This document shows positions 1 through 8,567 of a stretch of DNA of 43,322 nt, one piece after another. Where the stretch lies: assembly GCA_903848275.1 (NCBI GenBank), contig CAINGB010000005.1:1-43322 (forward strand), read 5' to 3'. Source of the stretch: Candidatus Uhrbacteria bacterium. Lineage in GTDB: Bacteria; Patescibacteriota; Patescibacteriia; UBA9934. How positions within the stretch are numbered: position 1 is the first letter of the stretch; each line of letters starts with the position of its first letter. The notes under the pieces are model-generated. The model was not told where the DNA came from. It saw only the letters and a program-made list of their open reading frames with translations, and did not search any database. The position numbers and the translations under genes were made by a program.

Positions 1-1
1 C

Positions 2-2863
2 CTCATGATCGTCGCCGGGGCGGGCACTGGCAAAACCACCGTCATCACCAAACGCATCGCCTGGCTCATCGAATCCGGCCTCGCCAAGCAGGAGGAAATT
101 CTCGCCCTCACCTTCACAGAAAAAGCCGCCACGGAGATGGAAGAGCGCGTCGACCAACTCCTGCCTATCGGCTACCTCGACCTCTGGATCGCCACCTTCC
201 ACGGCTTTTGCGAACGCGTGCTGCGCACCTATGGCATCGACATCGGACTCGCTAACACTTTCAAACTCCTCACCACCGTCGACACCTGGATGCTGGTTCG
301 CAAGAACCTCAGTCTCTTCAATTTCGATTACTTTCAACCGCAGGGCAATCCCACCAAATTCATCGAAACCATTCTCACGCATTACTCCCGCGCTAAAGAC
401 GAAGGTGTTACGCCACAAATGTACCTCGCTCGCGTCGCTCAGCTCGACCTCGACGCCGAGTTCCCAGACCTCGCCGTACAGCCCTCCTCCCGCCAGGGGG
501 GAGTTGGAGGGGGTTTTACTGAAGTGGACGAACTAGAACGAAAGAAAGCACGCGAACTCGCCAATGGTTACGCCGTCTACCAGCAACTCCTCGCCGACAA
601 TAGTGCGCTCGACTTTGGCGACCTCATTTTGCAAACACTGACCCTCTTCCGCACGCGTCCTAACATCCTCAAAAAATATCAGGAGCAATTCAAATACGTC
701 GTGGTCGACGAATTCCAGGACACCAACACCGCCCAGTACGAACTCGTTAAATTACTGGCCGGCACTGCTCGCAACATCACGGTAGTGGGCGACGACGACC
801 AAGCCATCTACCGTTTTCGTGGTGCCGCGCTGGCCAACATTCTCAACTTTCGCACCGACTTCCCTGACACCGCTCGCGTCGTCCTCACCCACAACTATCG
901 CAGCGGTAAAGTCATTCTCGACCACGCCTACAGCCTTATTCAAAACAACAATCCTCATCGCCTCGAAGCGAGCGAGCAACTCAACAAACAGCTCGTGGCC
1001 GCGAACGGCACGGAGGGCTTCGTTGAACATCTTCACCTACCCACCCTCACCGACGAAATCGCCCAAACTGCCGAAATAATTCTCGCCCTCCACGCCGCTG
1101 GTTGTGCTTGGAACGACATCGCTATCCTCATCCGTGGCAACGACGCGGCAGATCCCTTCATCCTCGAGTTCGAGCGCGCTGGCATTCCGTACCGTTTCAT
1201 GGCGCTCTCCGGTCTCTACACTAAGCCTATTATTCTCGACGCTCTAGCTTACCTCCGCGCCGTCGATCAGCCTCACGACAGCCCGTCGCTTTATCGTATC
1301 CTTAGTCATCCTCGTCTCGGCTTACGAGAGAGTGATATCGTCGAACTCACCCTGCACGCCCGCAAAAGTGGCACCACTCTCTGGCAAGTTCTTGCTAGTT
1401 GCGACTTACTGCCGAACGTTACGGTCGACGGCAAAGAGCGCGCGGCAGAAATCCTTGTCATCCTCGATGACCTCCGTTCCCGCGCCAAGCGTCAACCGGT
1501 CACCGAACTCTACGTTGAAGTTCTCAAGCGCACCGGCCTCCTTGGCGACACCACGCGTTTAGGCGAACGCCAACAGCGCGAAGAGTATCAGCTCATGCAA
1601 TCTTTCCTCGAACGTCTCCGCCGTTTTGCGGAAGGCAGTGCGGACAAGAGCACGCACGCTTTCCTCGAGGAGTTCGCCCATGAACGCGCAGCCGGCGAAA
1701 GCGGTGCTCTGCCTCACGACGTGGAAGAAGGCCCGGACGTCGTCAACATCATGACCGTGCACGGTGCCAAAGGTCTCGAGTTCCGTTTTGTTTTCGTCGT
1801 CAATCTTGTGGAGCAACGCTTTCCCTCACAAGCCCGCGGCGCTTCACTTTCATTCCCACCAGACCTCGTTAACGAAGACTGGTCAAGCGAAGAGCATCAC
1901 CGCGAGGAACGCCGCCTGTTCTACGTCGCCATGACTCGCGCCAAAGAAGGTCTCTATCTAATGTCAGCCGACGATTACGGTGGCGTGCGTTACAAAAAAC
2001 CTTCTCGCTATCTCATCGAGCTCGGCTTCATCAGCCCCGACGCCATCAAAACAGGTCAGAAGGAAAAAGACGTCCTCGGTGGTTCAGCAGTCGTCACCGA
2101 TTCTTCGCCCTTCGTCTACAAAGTCCCGGAAAAACTCAGCTTCACGCAAATCACCGCCTTCGCCAAATGCCCACTGCAGTATAAATTCGCCCACGTCCTC
2201 CACGTTCCCATCTTTGGTCGCCATCAAATGAGTTACGGCAAGTCCATGCACAACACACTCCAACACTTCCTGGAATTCTTGCTGCCAGCCTCGACCGCAC
2301 CTTTACCGAGCCTCGTGGAATTACTCAAACTCTTCGACGAGCAATGGATCGACGAATGGTACGAAAGCGACGAGCAACGCGAAGAATATCGTACTGGCGG
2401 CCGATCATCGTTGGCAGCCTTTCACAAACAAGTCACCGAACAGCAACCCAAACCAATCTACTTAGAATCTGGCTTCACGCTTAAAGTTCTCGACGTCACC
2501 CTCAAAGGTCGCATTGACCGTATTGACCAAACCGCGGACGGTTGGGAAATCGTCGACTACAAGACTGGTGGCGCTAAGACCATTAAAGATTTAGCTTGGG
2601 ACGACAAACGTCAGTTGGTGCTGTACGCTATGGCTGTAGCTCAGTGTTTCCCCGACGCCCCGGCCAACATCAAACTCACTTACTATTACCTAGAAGACAA
2701 TTCCACCGTCAGCTTTGCGGCTACAGAGAAGGACAAAGCCAAACTCATCGACGACATTACGGACTTCATGAGCGCCATTAAAGTTAGCGACTTTGCGCCG
2801 ACGCCAAGTCAGCACACCTGCAAATTCTGCGACTTCCAGGAGATATGTGATTATAGAGCGTAG
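2..2863 (+). CDS. UvrD-type helicase fused to RecB-type nuclease (5' partial)
   Basis: Superfamily 1A 3'-5' DNA helicase with a C-terminal PD-(D/E)XK nuclease, expected to process DNA ends or repair intermediates in the cytoplasm. The left window edge cuts it: the frame is open before the first Met and Walker A (GAGTGKT) lies only a few residues in, so probably about 15-25 residues are missing. Motifs in order: VVVDEFQDTN (motif II, about residue 232), DDDQAIYRFRG, HNYRS, VHGAKGLEF (about 585), YVAMTRAK (about 640), then nuclease residues GRIDRID and EIVDYKTG (835-855). Cysteines in FAKCPLQ (about 720) and the final CKFCDFQEIC match the four-Cys iron-sulfur pattern of AddB/Cas4-type nucleases. 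A short GC-rich palindrome is translated inside it near residues 160-170. Family assignment is firm; AdnA/AdnB-like versus PcrA-nuclease fusion is not settled. Confidence 0.93.
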   Translation, partial: LMIVAGAGTGKTTVITKRIAWLIESGLAKQEEILALTFTEKAATEMEERVDQLLPIGYLDLWIATFHGFCERVLRTYGIDIGLANTFKLLTTVDTWMLVRKNLSLFNFDYFQPQGNPTKFIETILTHYSRAKDEGVTPQMYLARVAQLDLDAEFPDLAVQPSSRQGGVGGGFTEVDELERKKARELANGYAVYQQLLADNSALDFGDLILQTLTLFRTRPNILKKYQEQFKYVVVDEFQDTNTAQYELVKLLAGTARNITVVGDDDQAIYRFRGAALANILNFRTDFPDTARVVLTHNYRSGKVILDHAYSLIQNNNPHRLEASEQLNKQLVAANGTEGFVEHLHLPTLTDEIAQTAEIILALHAAGCAWNDIAILIRGNDAADPFILEFERAGIPYRFMALSGLYTKPIILDALAYLRAVDQPHDSPSLYRILSHPRLGLRESDIVELTLHARKSGTTLWQVLASCDLLPNVTVDGKERAAEILVILDDLRSRAKRQPVTELYVEVLKRTGLLGDTTRLGERQQREEYQLMQSFLERLRRFAEGSADKSTHAFLEEFAHERAAGESGALPHDVEEGPDVVNIMTVHGAKGLEFRFVFVVNLVEQRFPSQARGASLSFPPDLVNEDWSSEEHHREERRLFYVAMTRAKEGLYLMSADDYGGVRYKKPSRYLIELGFISPDAIKTGQKEKDVLGGSAVVTDSSPFVYKVPEKLSFTQITAFAKCPLQYKFAHVLHVPIFGRHQMSYGKSMHNTLQHFLEFLLPASTAPLPSLVELLKLFDEQWIDEWYESDEQREEYRTGGRSSLAAFHKQVTEQQPKPIYLESGFTLKVLDVTLKGRIDRIDQTADGWEIVDYKTGGAKTIKDLAWDDKRQLVLYAMAVAQCFPDAPANIKLTYYYLEDNSTVSFAATEKDKAKLIDDITDFMSAIKVSDFAPTPSQHTCKFCDFQEICDYRA
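482..513 (+). repeat. GC-rich palindrome translated in frame inside the helicase gene
   Basis: CCCTCC (482-487) pairs with GGAGGG (506-511), and TCCC (488-491) pairs with GGGA (499-502), giving a bulged hairpin. It encodes the low-complexity peptide PSSRQGGVGGG between two otherwise ordinary stretches of the 1B region of the helicase. The composition and the Gly-rich peptide suggest a small inserted palindromic element tolerated in a loop. No second copy is seen in this window. Confidence 0.5.
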
Positions 2864-2913
2864 GGAATGATTCTTTGGCGAGCCACTACCAACTACAAAC
2901 TACTAACTACTAT

Positions 2914-3243
2914 ATGCAAGGCATCGGCAATCTTCTCGCGACATCATTTCTTAAACGCCACGGCATCGAACAATCGGTCACCGCGACGATGATCGTGCAG
3001 CGCGCCAACGTCATTCTCGCCGACCTCATTATTAACTCGCCGCTCAAGAACGACGTCTACGTCATCTCCTACAAGAATGACGAGCTGGTCGTAGCTTGTC
3101 GTCACGCCGCGGCGACGCACGCCGTGCAAGGATTGCTGCCTCAATTACGCCAAGCTATCCAGCAAGACTTTCCCGATAAATCTTTTCTGGCACTCCGTAC
3201 TCGCTTAAGCGGCCAAGAGTGGTATAATAGTGAAAACATATGA
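2914..3243 (+). CDS. DciA-like (DUF721-type) protein
   Basis: Small protein of 109 residues if started at the ATG at 2914 (MQGIGNLL). The frame is open upstream to 2875, but that stretch is an ACTAC-rich tract without a convincing start. The layout, an N-terminal helical segment, then NDVYVISYKNDELVVACRHA and a C-terminal LLPQLRQAIQQDF helix, resembles DUF721/DciA proteins, which help load the replicative helicase in bacteria lacking DnaC. The resemblance is by overall pattern and there is no catalytic motif to check. Its stop overlaps the next start (ATGA at 3240), so it heads or shares the operon with the following membrane protein and mreB. It could also be an unrelated KH-like small protein. 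Confidence 0.5.
   Translation: MQGIGNLLATSFLKRHGIEQSVTATMIVQRANVILADLIINSPLKNDVYVISYKNDELVVACRHAAATHAVQGLLPQLRQAIQQDFPDKSFLALRTRLSGQEWYNSENI
3220..3228 (+). promoter_or_regulatory. Extended -10 promoter ahead of the mre operon
   Basis: TGGTATAAT, an extended -10 hexamer, ends 11 nt before the ATG at 3240. A -35 box is not obvious. It lies inside the end of the DciA-like gene and would give a leader of only a few nucleotides. The same TGGTATAAT occurs before the 22655 gene and at 15250-15258 on the minus strand. Confidence 0.5.
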
Positions 3244-3623
3244 ACCTCCGCGATTATCTTCTCTCAATTTTGGCTGGTACTGTGGCCGCGCTCACCTCGG
3301 CTGTTATCGTCCTCATCATGATCGACCCCGTGAGCGCCGGCTTACTCGCCCTTGCTAGTCTCTACATCACCCTTGGCGCCGCCGCTGTCGGCCTATTTAC
3401 CATCATCGGCACACTTGTCCGTGTTAAGCGCCAAGCCGCTGGTGCCGACGTCGGCCAGGCCGTAGCCCGCTCACTCCGCCAAGCTGTCATCTTTGCGCTC
3501 CTATTCCTCATCTCTCTATTTCTGTCTTCCCGCGATTTGCTCACGGTGTGGACAGTTTTACTTCTCATTATTTTGGTAACGTTAGTCGAGTTTTTCTTTC
3601 TGGCGGGGAAGCGTGAGGCGTAG
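3240..3623 (+). CDS. Small four-helix membrane protein
   Basis: Unrecognised 127-residue integral membrane protein. Four hydrophobic segments are visible at about residues 8-27, 32-58, 83-98 and 100-122, with a basic loop VRVKRQ between the second and third that should face the cytoplasm. It starts at an ATG overlapping the upstream stop and is 20 bp upstream of mreB, so it is probably co-transcribed with the rod-shape genes. No motif points to a reaction. A role in envelope biogenesis is suggested only by its position. Confidence 0.7.
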   Translation: MNLRDYLLSILAGTVAALTSAVIVLIMIDPVSAGLLALASLYITLGAAAVGLFTIIGTLVRVKRQAAGADVGQAVARSLRQAVIFALLFLISLFLSSRDLLTVWTVLLLIILVTLVEFFFLAGKREA

Positions 3624-3643
3624 TAAGATAGCTTCTACCACCT

Positions 3644-4696
3644 ATGTTTAACCGTCTTTTCGGTCGCTTTTCGCGCGACATCGCTATTGACCTTGGCACT
3701 TCGCATACTCGCCTTTTTATTAAGGAGAAGGGGATTGTCATGCACGAGCCGTCCATCGTCGCCATCAACACGCGCACTAATCAAATCCTGGCCGTCGGTC
3801 ATGCCGCCAAAGACATGGTGGGTAAGACGCCACCACATATAGTCACCACTCGACCGCTCAGCAAGGGTGTTATTTCCGACTTCGAAGTAACGGAAAAAAT
3901 GTTAAAATATTTCGTCGACACCATTCACCAAGAATCATTCACTATCGTGCCACGTCCACACATCGTCATGAGCGTGCCACTCGAAATTACGGAAGTAGAA
4001 CGCAAGGCTGTGGAAGACGCCGCTATCGGGGCTGGTGCCCGCGAAGTGTCCTTAGTGGAGTCACCAATTCTTGCGGCCCTCGGCGCCGGGCTACCTATTG
4101 AAGCCTCCATCGGCAACATGATTGTCGACATTGGCGGCGGCACAACGGAAATTGCCGTTATCTCTCTCTGCGGCATTGTCACCTGGAAGTCACTCACGGT
4201 GGCTGGCGACGAAATGACCAAAAATATCATCACTTACGCCCGTGACGTCTTTAATATTCTAACTGGTGACAAAGTAGCCGAGCAGGTCAAGATGCGCATC
4301 GGCAGTACGGTCGACACCGGCAACCGCTTAGAGATTGAAATGCGCGGTCGCGATCTCGTCACTGGTTTGCCTAAGCAAGTTATTATCAACGAAGGTCAGG
4401 TCCGTGAAGCGATCTACAAATCCGTCAAAGTCATCATCGAGAACATCAAAGCGACGATTGAAGTCACGCCACCGGAACTAGTCGCCGACATTTACGAGCA
4501 TGGCATTGTCCTGACCGGCGGGGGAGCCTTACTCCGGGGCATCGAACGGAGCATCAGCAAGGAGGTCGACATTCCCGTCCGCATTGCTGAAGACCCCATG
4601 ACCGCCACCGTGCGCGGCGCCGGCCTCTTACTCGACCAACCACTATTACTGAGGGACATCGCCTTGCCAGCCACTGGTCACGACGCCGTCAGATAA
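3644..4696 (+). CDS. mreB: Rod shape-determining protein MreB
   Basis: Actin-like ATPase that polymerises under the cytoplasmic membrane and positions the cell-wall elongation machinery. The 350-residue length fits MreB. The phosphate-1 motif DIAIDLGTSHTRLF lies at about residues 12-25, the phosphate-2 motif IVDIGGGTTEIAVISL at about 161-176, and the adenosine-motif region IVLTGGGALLRGI at about 287-299. The start MFNRLFGRFSRDIAID includes an amphipathic N-terminus of the kind that binds membrane. There is no Shine-Dalgarno; the start context is CACCTATG. It is followed by mreC after 7 nt, mreD and PBP2, the classical mre/mrd order. Confidence 0.97.
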   Translation: MFNRLFGRFSRDIAIDLGTSHTRLFIKEKGIVMHEPSIVAINTRTNQILAVGHAAKDMVGKTPPHIVTTRPLSKGVISDFEVTEKMLKYFVDTIHQESFTIVPRPHIVMSVPLEITEVERKAVEDAAIGAGAREVSLVESPILAALGAGLPIEASIGNMIVDIGGGTTEIAVISLCGIVTWKSLTVAGDEMTKNIITYARDVFNILTGDKVAEQVKMRIGSTVDTGNRLEIEMRGRDLVTGLPKQVIINEGQVREAIYKSVKVIIENIKATIEVTPPELVADIYEHGIVLTGGGALLRGIERSISKEVDIPVRIAEDPMTATVRGAGLLLDQPLLLRDIALPATGHDAVR

Positions 4697-4703
4697 TTCG
4701 CCT

Positions 4704-5510
4704 ATGTTGCGCCAATCACGTATCACCAAAACCGGTTACGGCTTGCGCACAGCTGGCATTTTTGTTGCCATCATTCTTGGTTATTTATTACTCCGCGCCA
4801 TTCCGCCTGTTGGTCGAGTCTTCGCCCGGGTCGAGCACACCTTTGTCGTACTCGGTACTGGCATTGGGGGAGTTATTTCACGCGTCACCAGTTCCGAGGC
4901 ATCCACCAGCTCCAAACTCAATCTTTGTACCACACAGCTAGCTGCCGCTGCTACGCACATCGCCACACTCCAGAACGACGCCAAAAATGTCAGCGAGCTA
5001 GAAGCCACCATTGGCTACGTCAACGAAGCTCATGTCAAGGGCGTAGCAGCTCGCATCGTCACCAGGTCGCTGCCTGAGACATCGGTGCTTACTATCGACA
5101 AGGGGAGTAATGACGGCATTGTGAGCGGCAGTGCTGTCACAATTGCCGACGGTCATCTTCTCGGTGTCATCACGGAAGTCGCCAGTGGTTCGGCTCAGGT
5201 CCGTTTAGTCCACAGCCAGGCCAGCAGTATTCCGGCCATGATCGTGGGTAGCGACCGCACCATCGGTTTAGTGGAAGGCCAAGAGGGCACCGTGCTGCGC
5301 ATGCAATATATTCCGCTCGATGCCAACGTTCACGAAGGCGACGTTGTGGTCACTTCAGGCTTGGCTGGTGGTCTTCCCGCTAACATTGTCATCGGTTTGG
5401 TGACCAGCGTCATCAGCGTGGAGACAGCGCCGTTTCTGGAAGCTCTCATTGAGCCACTTTACGACGACCGTACTTGGACCAACGTGCTCGTCCTAAGTCC
5501 AACTTTGTAA
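4704..5510 (+). CDS. mreC: Rod shape-determining protein MreC
   Basis: Membrane-anchored scaffold linking MreB to the periplasmic penicillin-binding proteins. The 268-residue protein has one N-terminal transmembrane segment (about residues 14-32), a coiled-coil stretch around 66-105, and a beta-rich C-terminal half with the usual MreC sequences LTIDKGSNDGIVSGSAV and GDVVVTSGLAGGLPANIVIG. It begins 7 nt after mreB, with CGCCTATG as start context and no Shine-Dalgarno, and is followed at once by mreD. Length, architecture and neighbours agree. Confidence 0.95.
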   Translation: MLRQSRITKTGYGLRTAGIFVAIILGYLLLRAIPPVGRVFARVEHTFVVLGTGIGGVISRVTSSEASTSSKLNLCTTQLAAAATHIATLQNDAKNVSELEATIGYVNEAHVKGVAARIVTRSLPETSVLTIDKGSNDGIVSGSAVTIADGHLLGVITEVASGSAQVRLVHSQASSIPAMIVGSDRTIGLVEGQEGTVLRMQYIPLDANVHEGDVVVTSGLAGGLPANIVIGLVTSVISVETAPFLEALIEPLYDDRTWTNVLVLSPTL

Positions 5511-5511
5511 T

Positions 5512-6024
5512 ATGCGCGAGGCTATTTATCTTGCCTTCGGTTTTGCAATTACCATGCTGCTCGCCTTGTGCATTGTGCCATCTTTGCCGTACCCACTGAT
5601 GTATACACCGCTCGTGATGATCGCTGGCTTATTAGTGCTGCAGCGTGAAGGGGTCGGGCCGGGCGTGGCCTGGTTGTTACTTGGTAGTATTCTCATGACT
5701 GTCGATCACGTCGCTCCTTACACCCTTTGGCCCACCATTATTTCCACGCTGGTCGCCGTCATTTTCGCTACTCGAGTTTTCGCCACGCGCTCGGTTTACG
5801 CCCTCATGGGCCTCGGGTTAATCACCGGCCTCACTTATATTTTAACAGTCCTACTCGGTGCCCTCATCGCCGTGATCTTTTCTTCTACCCTCCTACCCAA
5901 CGGCCAACTGAGCTGGTCCAGCCTTGTAGCTTTTTTCTTACTCTTACAACTCGGCCTCTACCTCGGCTTCATGGCTATAGTTTCCTTGCGTAGCTGGACC
6001 TTGCGCACTTTTGTCGTCCGCTAA
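5512..6024 (+). CDS. mreD: MreD-like membrane protein
   Basis: A 170-residue, highly hydrophobic protein with about five or six transmembrane segments and almost no soluble portion, in the position and size range of MreD. MreD sequences are poorly conserved, so the call rests on topology and on placement one base after the mreC stop and just before PBP2. It is expected to work in the membrane with MreC and PBP2 during lateral wall synthesis. No Shine-Dalgarno is seen (TTGTAATATG). Confidence 0.82.
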   Translation: MREAIYLAFGFAITMLLALCIVPSLPYPLMYTPLVMIAGLLVLQREGVGPGVAWLLLGSILMTVDHVAPYTLWPTIISTLVAVIFATRVFATRSVYALMGLGLITGLTYILTVLLGALIAVIFSSTLLPNGQLSWSSLVAFFLLLQLGLYLGFMAIVSLRSWTLRTFVVR

Positions 6025-6025
6025 T

Positions 6026-7921
6026 ATGAAGCCCCCTTCGCCTTTTGGCTCAATCTTAAATGACGACTTGGGCGTACTGTCAGATAGCTCGTCAGACATT
6101 GCGCTGGAAGAAGTAGTTAGTCGTCGTGGCCGGGTGGATAGCGAACCAGTGCGCGCTTTCGTTGGCAACGTCATTCCAGCCAAACGTTATAGACTCGGCA
6201 TTATTTTGACGCTCGGTCTGCTTAGCTTCTTTTTAGCTCGCGCTGGATATTTTCAAATCATCGAAGGCTCCACATACCGGGCCATCGCCGAAGCTAATCG
6301 TGGCCGTACGCACATTTTGCCTGCTAAGCGTGGTTTGATTACGGATAGGAGCGGCGTCATTCTCGCCAAGAACATTCCCTCGTTCACGCTCATTGGTCGT
6401 CCCAGTGAATTGCCAAAAAAGGAAGCGGCTCGCAATAGTCTGTTTGCGGAAGTAGCGACCGAGCTCGGTGGTGACGCCTTGGCCTGGACCGCAGCTTATG
6501 AGGCGGGTCACGCCGCTTCATCTTTCGAGCTAATGGAGAATGTCCCGTATGATCAAGCTTTGGCTTTTGCCGTACATGACAGCGACGTCGTTGGCATCGA
6601 CTTAATCCTTGATGCTAAGCGGTCTTACGTCACGAACGCCATTTTCTCGCTGTCACACGTCATGGGCTACACCGGTGTCATGAACGCGGAAGACTATGCC
6701 AGTGAGAAAGCTAACGGTTATCAACCTTATGACAAGATCGGCAAGCAGGGCGTAGAGTCAACACACGAAGCAGAGTTGCGTGGCACTAATGGTTACGAAA
6801 CTCTTGAGGTTAACGCCCAGGGCAAATATTTACGCACGGTAGCCAAGCAGGACCCAGTTGACGGCGCGCGTTTGACATTATCCATCGACGCCAACCTCCA
6901 GCAACATATCGAACAAGTCATGGCGGGTCGGCTCAAGGGTACAGTCGCTTCACGCGGCGCCGTCGTCGTCATGAATCCCAAGAACGGTGAAATCCTCGCC
7001 TTGGTTTCTTGGCCAGCTTATGACGCCAATCTTTTTACCGACGGCATCAGTCAAACTAATTATGACGCCTTGCTGAACGACCCCGATCACCCACTCTTTC
7101 CTCGGGCTACGGCAGGGGAGTACCCGTCAGGTAGTACCATCAAACCAGTCTACGCTGCGGCTGCTCTGACGGAGGGGATTATCACGCCGAGCACTACCGT
7201 CATGTCCACCGGTGGCCTGCAAGTCGGCAACCGCTTCTTTCCTGACTGGCGGCCTGGTGGTCACGGACTGACTAACGTCTATCACGCCATTGCGGACAGC
7301 GTTAATACTTTTTTCTACACCATCGGCGGTGGCTATGATACCTTCAAGGGTTTAGGCATTGACCGGCTTATGTCCTGGGCCGCTACCTTCGGCTTCGGTA
7401 CGGTGAGCGGACTTGATGTGCCAGGGGAGGGGGCCGGCTTTTTGCCAAGCCCAGCCGCCAAACAGGACGCGACTGGCGAGCCCTGGTATATCGGCGATAC
7501 TTACAACGTCTCCATCGGTCAGGGCGACTTCCTAGTTACGCCCGTTCAAATCGCCCGCGCCACTTCGGTCTTCGCTAACGACGGTGTGCTCGAAACACCG
7601 CACCTCGAACTCGGTCAAACGGAACCAGAGAAACGTGTAGTCACCTCCGAAGTCGCACAAGTCATCAAAGACGCCATGCTCCAAACCATCACCAACGGCT
7701 CAGCTACCTCCCTGCAAAGCGTGCCAGTAGCAGTCGCTGGCAAGACCGGTACCGCCCAATGGTCGCACTCCTCACCACCGCATTCCTGGTTCACCGGCTT
7801 CGCGCCTTACGACAACCCGGAAATCACCATCACCACCGTCATCGAAGAAGGCGGTAACGCCGCGCTGGCCATCCCCATCAGCCGCGAAATTTTAGAGTGG
7901 TACTTTGCGGGGAGAAAATAG
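6026..7921 (+). CDS. mrdA: Penicillin-binding protein 2 (transpeptidase)
   Basis: Class B penicillin-binding protein that cross-links peptidoglycan during elongation. Started at the ATG at 6026 it has 631 residues; a TTG 15 nt upstream lies inside mreD. A transmembrane segment at about residues 54-75 follows a cytoplasmic tail, then comes a dimerisation domain (RGLITDRSGVILAKN). The transpeptidase domain shows the nucleophile in YPSGSTIKP (Ser about 370, Lys 373), the SxN motif in DSVNTFFY, and KTGTAQW. No RodA gene is adjacent, unlike in many rod-shaped bacteria. It is the last gene of the mre operon before the greA promoter. Confidence 0.95.
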   Translation: MKPPSPFGSILNDDLGVLSDSSSDIALEEVVSRRGRVDSEPVRAFVGNVIPAKRYRLGIILTLGLLSFFLARAGYFQIIEGSTYRAIAEANRGRTHILPAKRGLITDRSGVILAKNIPSFTLIGRPSELPKKEAARNSLFAEVATELGGDALAWTAAYEAGHAASSFELMENVPYDQALAFAVHDSDVVGIDLILDAKRSYVTNAIFSLSHVMGYTGVMNAEDYASEKANGYQPYDKIGKQGVESTHEAELRGTNGYETLEVNAQGKYLRTVAKQDPVDGARLTLSIDANLQQHIEQVMAGRLKGTVASRGAVVVMNPKNGEILALVSWPAYDANLFTDGISQTNYDALLNDPDHPLFPRATAGEYPSGSTIKPVYAAAALTEGIITPSTTVMSTGGLQVGNRFFPDWRPGGHGLTNVYHAIADSVNTFFYTIGGGYDTFKGLGIDRLMSWAATFGFGTVSGLDVPGEGAGFLPSPAAKQDATGEPWYIGDTYNVSIGQGDFLVTPVQIARATSVFANDGVLETPHLELGQTEPEKRVVTSEVAQVIKDAMLQTITNGSATSLQSVPVAVAGKTGTAQWSHSSPPHSWFTGFAPYDNPEITITTVIEEGGNAALAIPISREILEWYFAGRK

Positions 7922-7926
7922 TAATC

Positions 7927-7954
7927 TTGACTCCCTCACCTCATCTGCTATCAT
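7927..7954 (+). promoter_or_regulatory. Sigma-70-type promoter for greA
   Basis: TTGACT (7927-7932), a 16-nt spacer and TATCAT (7949-7954) form a good housekeeping promoter directly after the PBP2 stop. It leaves a leader of about 70 nt before the greA ATG, containing the hairpin at 7972-7994. Confidence 0.65.
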
Positions 7955-7971
7955 ATCCCCATCAAACAAAT

Positions 7972-7994
7972 CCGTTCCGCTTTTAGCGGAGCGG
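7972..7994 (+). terminator. Leader hairpin / possible attenuator before greA
   Basis: CCGTTCCGCT (7972-7981) pairs with AGCGGAGCGG (7985-7994) over 10 bp with one G-T wobble and a 3-nt loop, followed by the pyrimidine-rich CTTTCGTTCT. It could terminate the PBP2 operon or attenuate transcription from the promoter at 7927. E. coli greA also has leader termination (the GraL RNAs), but homology here is not implied. Confidence 0.5.
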
Positions 7995-8030
7995 CTTTCG
8001 TTCTATCTTGTTAAACCGATAATAGAGAGT

Positions 8031-8495
8031 ATGTCCAACCCCAACGTCACCTATATTTCAGCTAGCGGCCTCGTCGACATGAAGGCTGAGTTGATTGACC
8101 GTATTAAAAATATCCGCCCAATTATTGCCGGTAAAATAGGCGACGCTAAAGAGCTGGGCGACATCTCCGAGAACTTCGAATACCACGACGCCAAGGAACA
8201 GCAAGCGCAAAATGAAATGCGCATTGTCGACTTGACGCACATGATTTCCACGGCCGTTATTGTGGACAACAAAGTGGGCGGTATGGTCGGCCTCGGTTCT
8301 AAATTTACGGTTAAAGCGGGTGCCCTCGAAAGAACTTATCAACTCGTCGGCGAGAACGAGGCCAATCCAATGGAGGCTAAAATCAGCAATGTTTCGCCGC
8401 TTGGTGCCGCCTTCATGAACAAGTCATTGGGCGAAAAAGTGACGGTCACCACCCCGGGCGGGGAAGTCACCTACGAGATTGTCGCCATTGCCTAG
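8031..8495 (+). CDS. greA: Transcription elongation factor GreA
   Basis: GreA stimulates transcript cleavage by backtracked RNA polymerase. Started at the ATG at 8031 it has 154 residues, near the usual 158. The N-terminal coiled coil carries the acidic tip in DAKELGDISENFEYHDAKEQ, close to the family pattern, and the C-terminal FKBP-like domain contains NVSPLGAAFMNKSLGEKVTV. An upstream extension of the frame to 7905 overlaps the PBP2 end and the promoter, so it is rejected. It is followed by its own terminator at 8508. Confidence 0.95.
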   Translation: MSNPNVTYISASGLVDMKAELIDRIKNIRPIIAGKIGDAKELGDISENFEYHDAKEQQAQNEMRIVDLTHMISTAVIVDNKVGGMVGLGSKFTVKAGALERTYQLVGENEANPMEAKISNVSPLGAAFMNKSLGEKVTVTTPGGEVTYEIVAIA

Positions 8496-8507
8496 ACCGC
8501 TTGCCAG

Positions 8508-8547
8508 AAGCACTTCTTTCCCGTAAAATTGGGCGAGAAGTGCTTTT
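8508..8547 (+). terminator. Rho-independent terminator after greA
   Basis: AAGCACTTCT (8508-8517) pairs perfectly with AGAAGTGCTT (8536-8545), with an inner CCC/GGG pairing in the loop and a short T tract after it. It ends greA and lies just upstream of the lysS ATG, which argues against a TTG start for lysS inside the hairpin. Confidence 0.75.
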
Positions 8548-8567
8548 GTATAGCTAGCGTTTTGCCT

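Noticed and set aside
8529-8567. TTG start for lysS upstream of the ATG
   Set aside because: It lies inside the greA terminator stem and adds residues (CFCIASVLP) not expected in LysRS.
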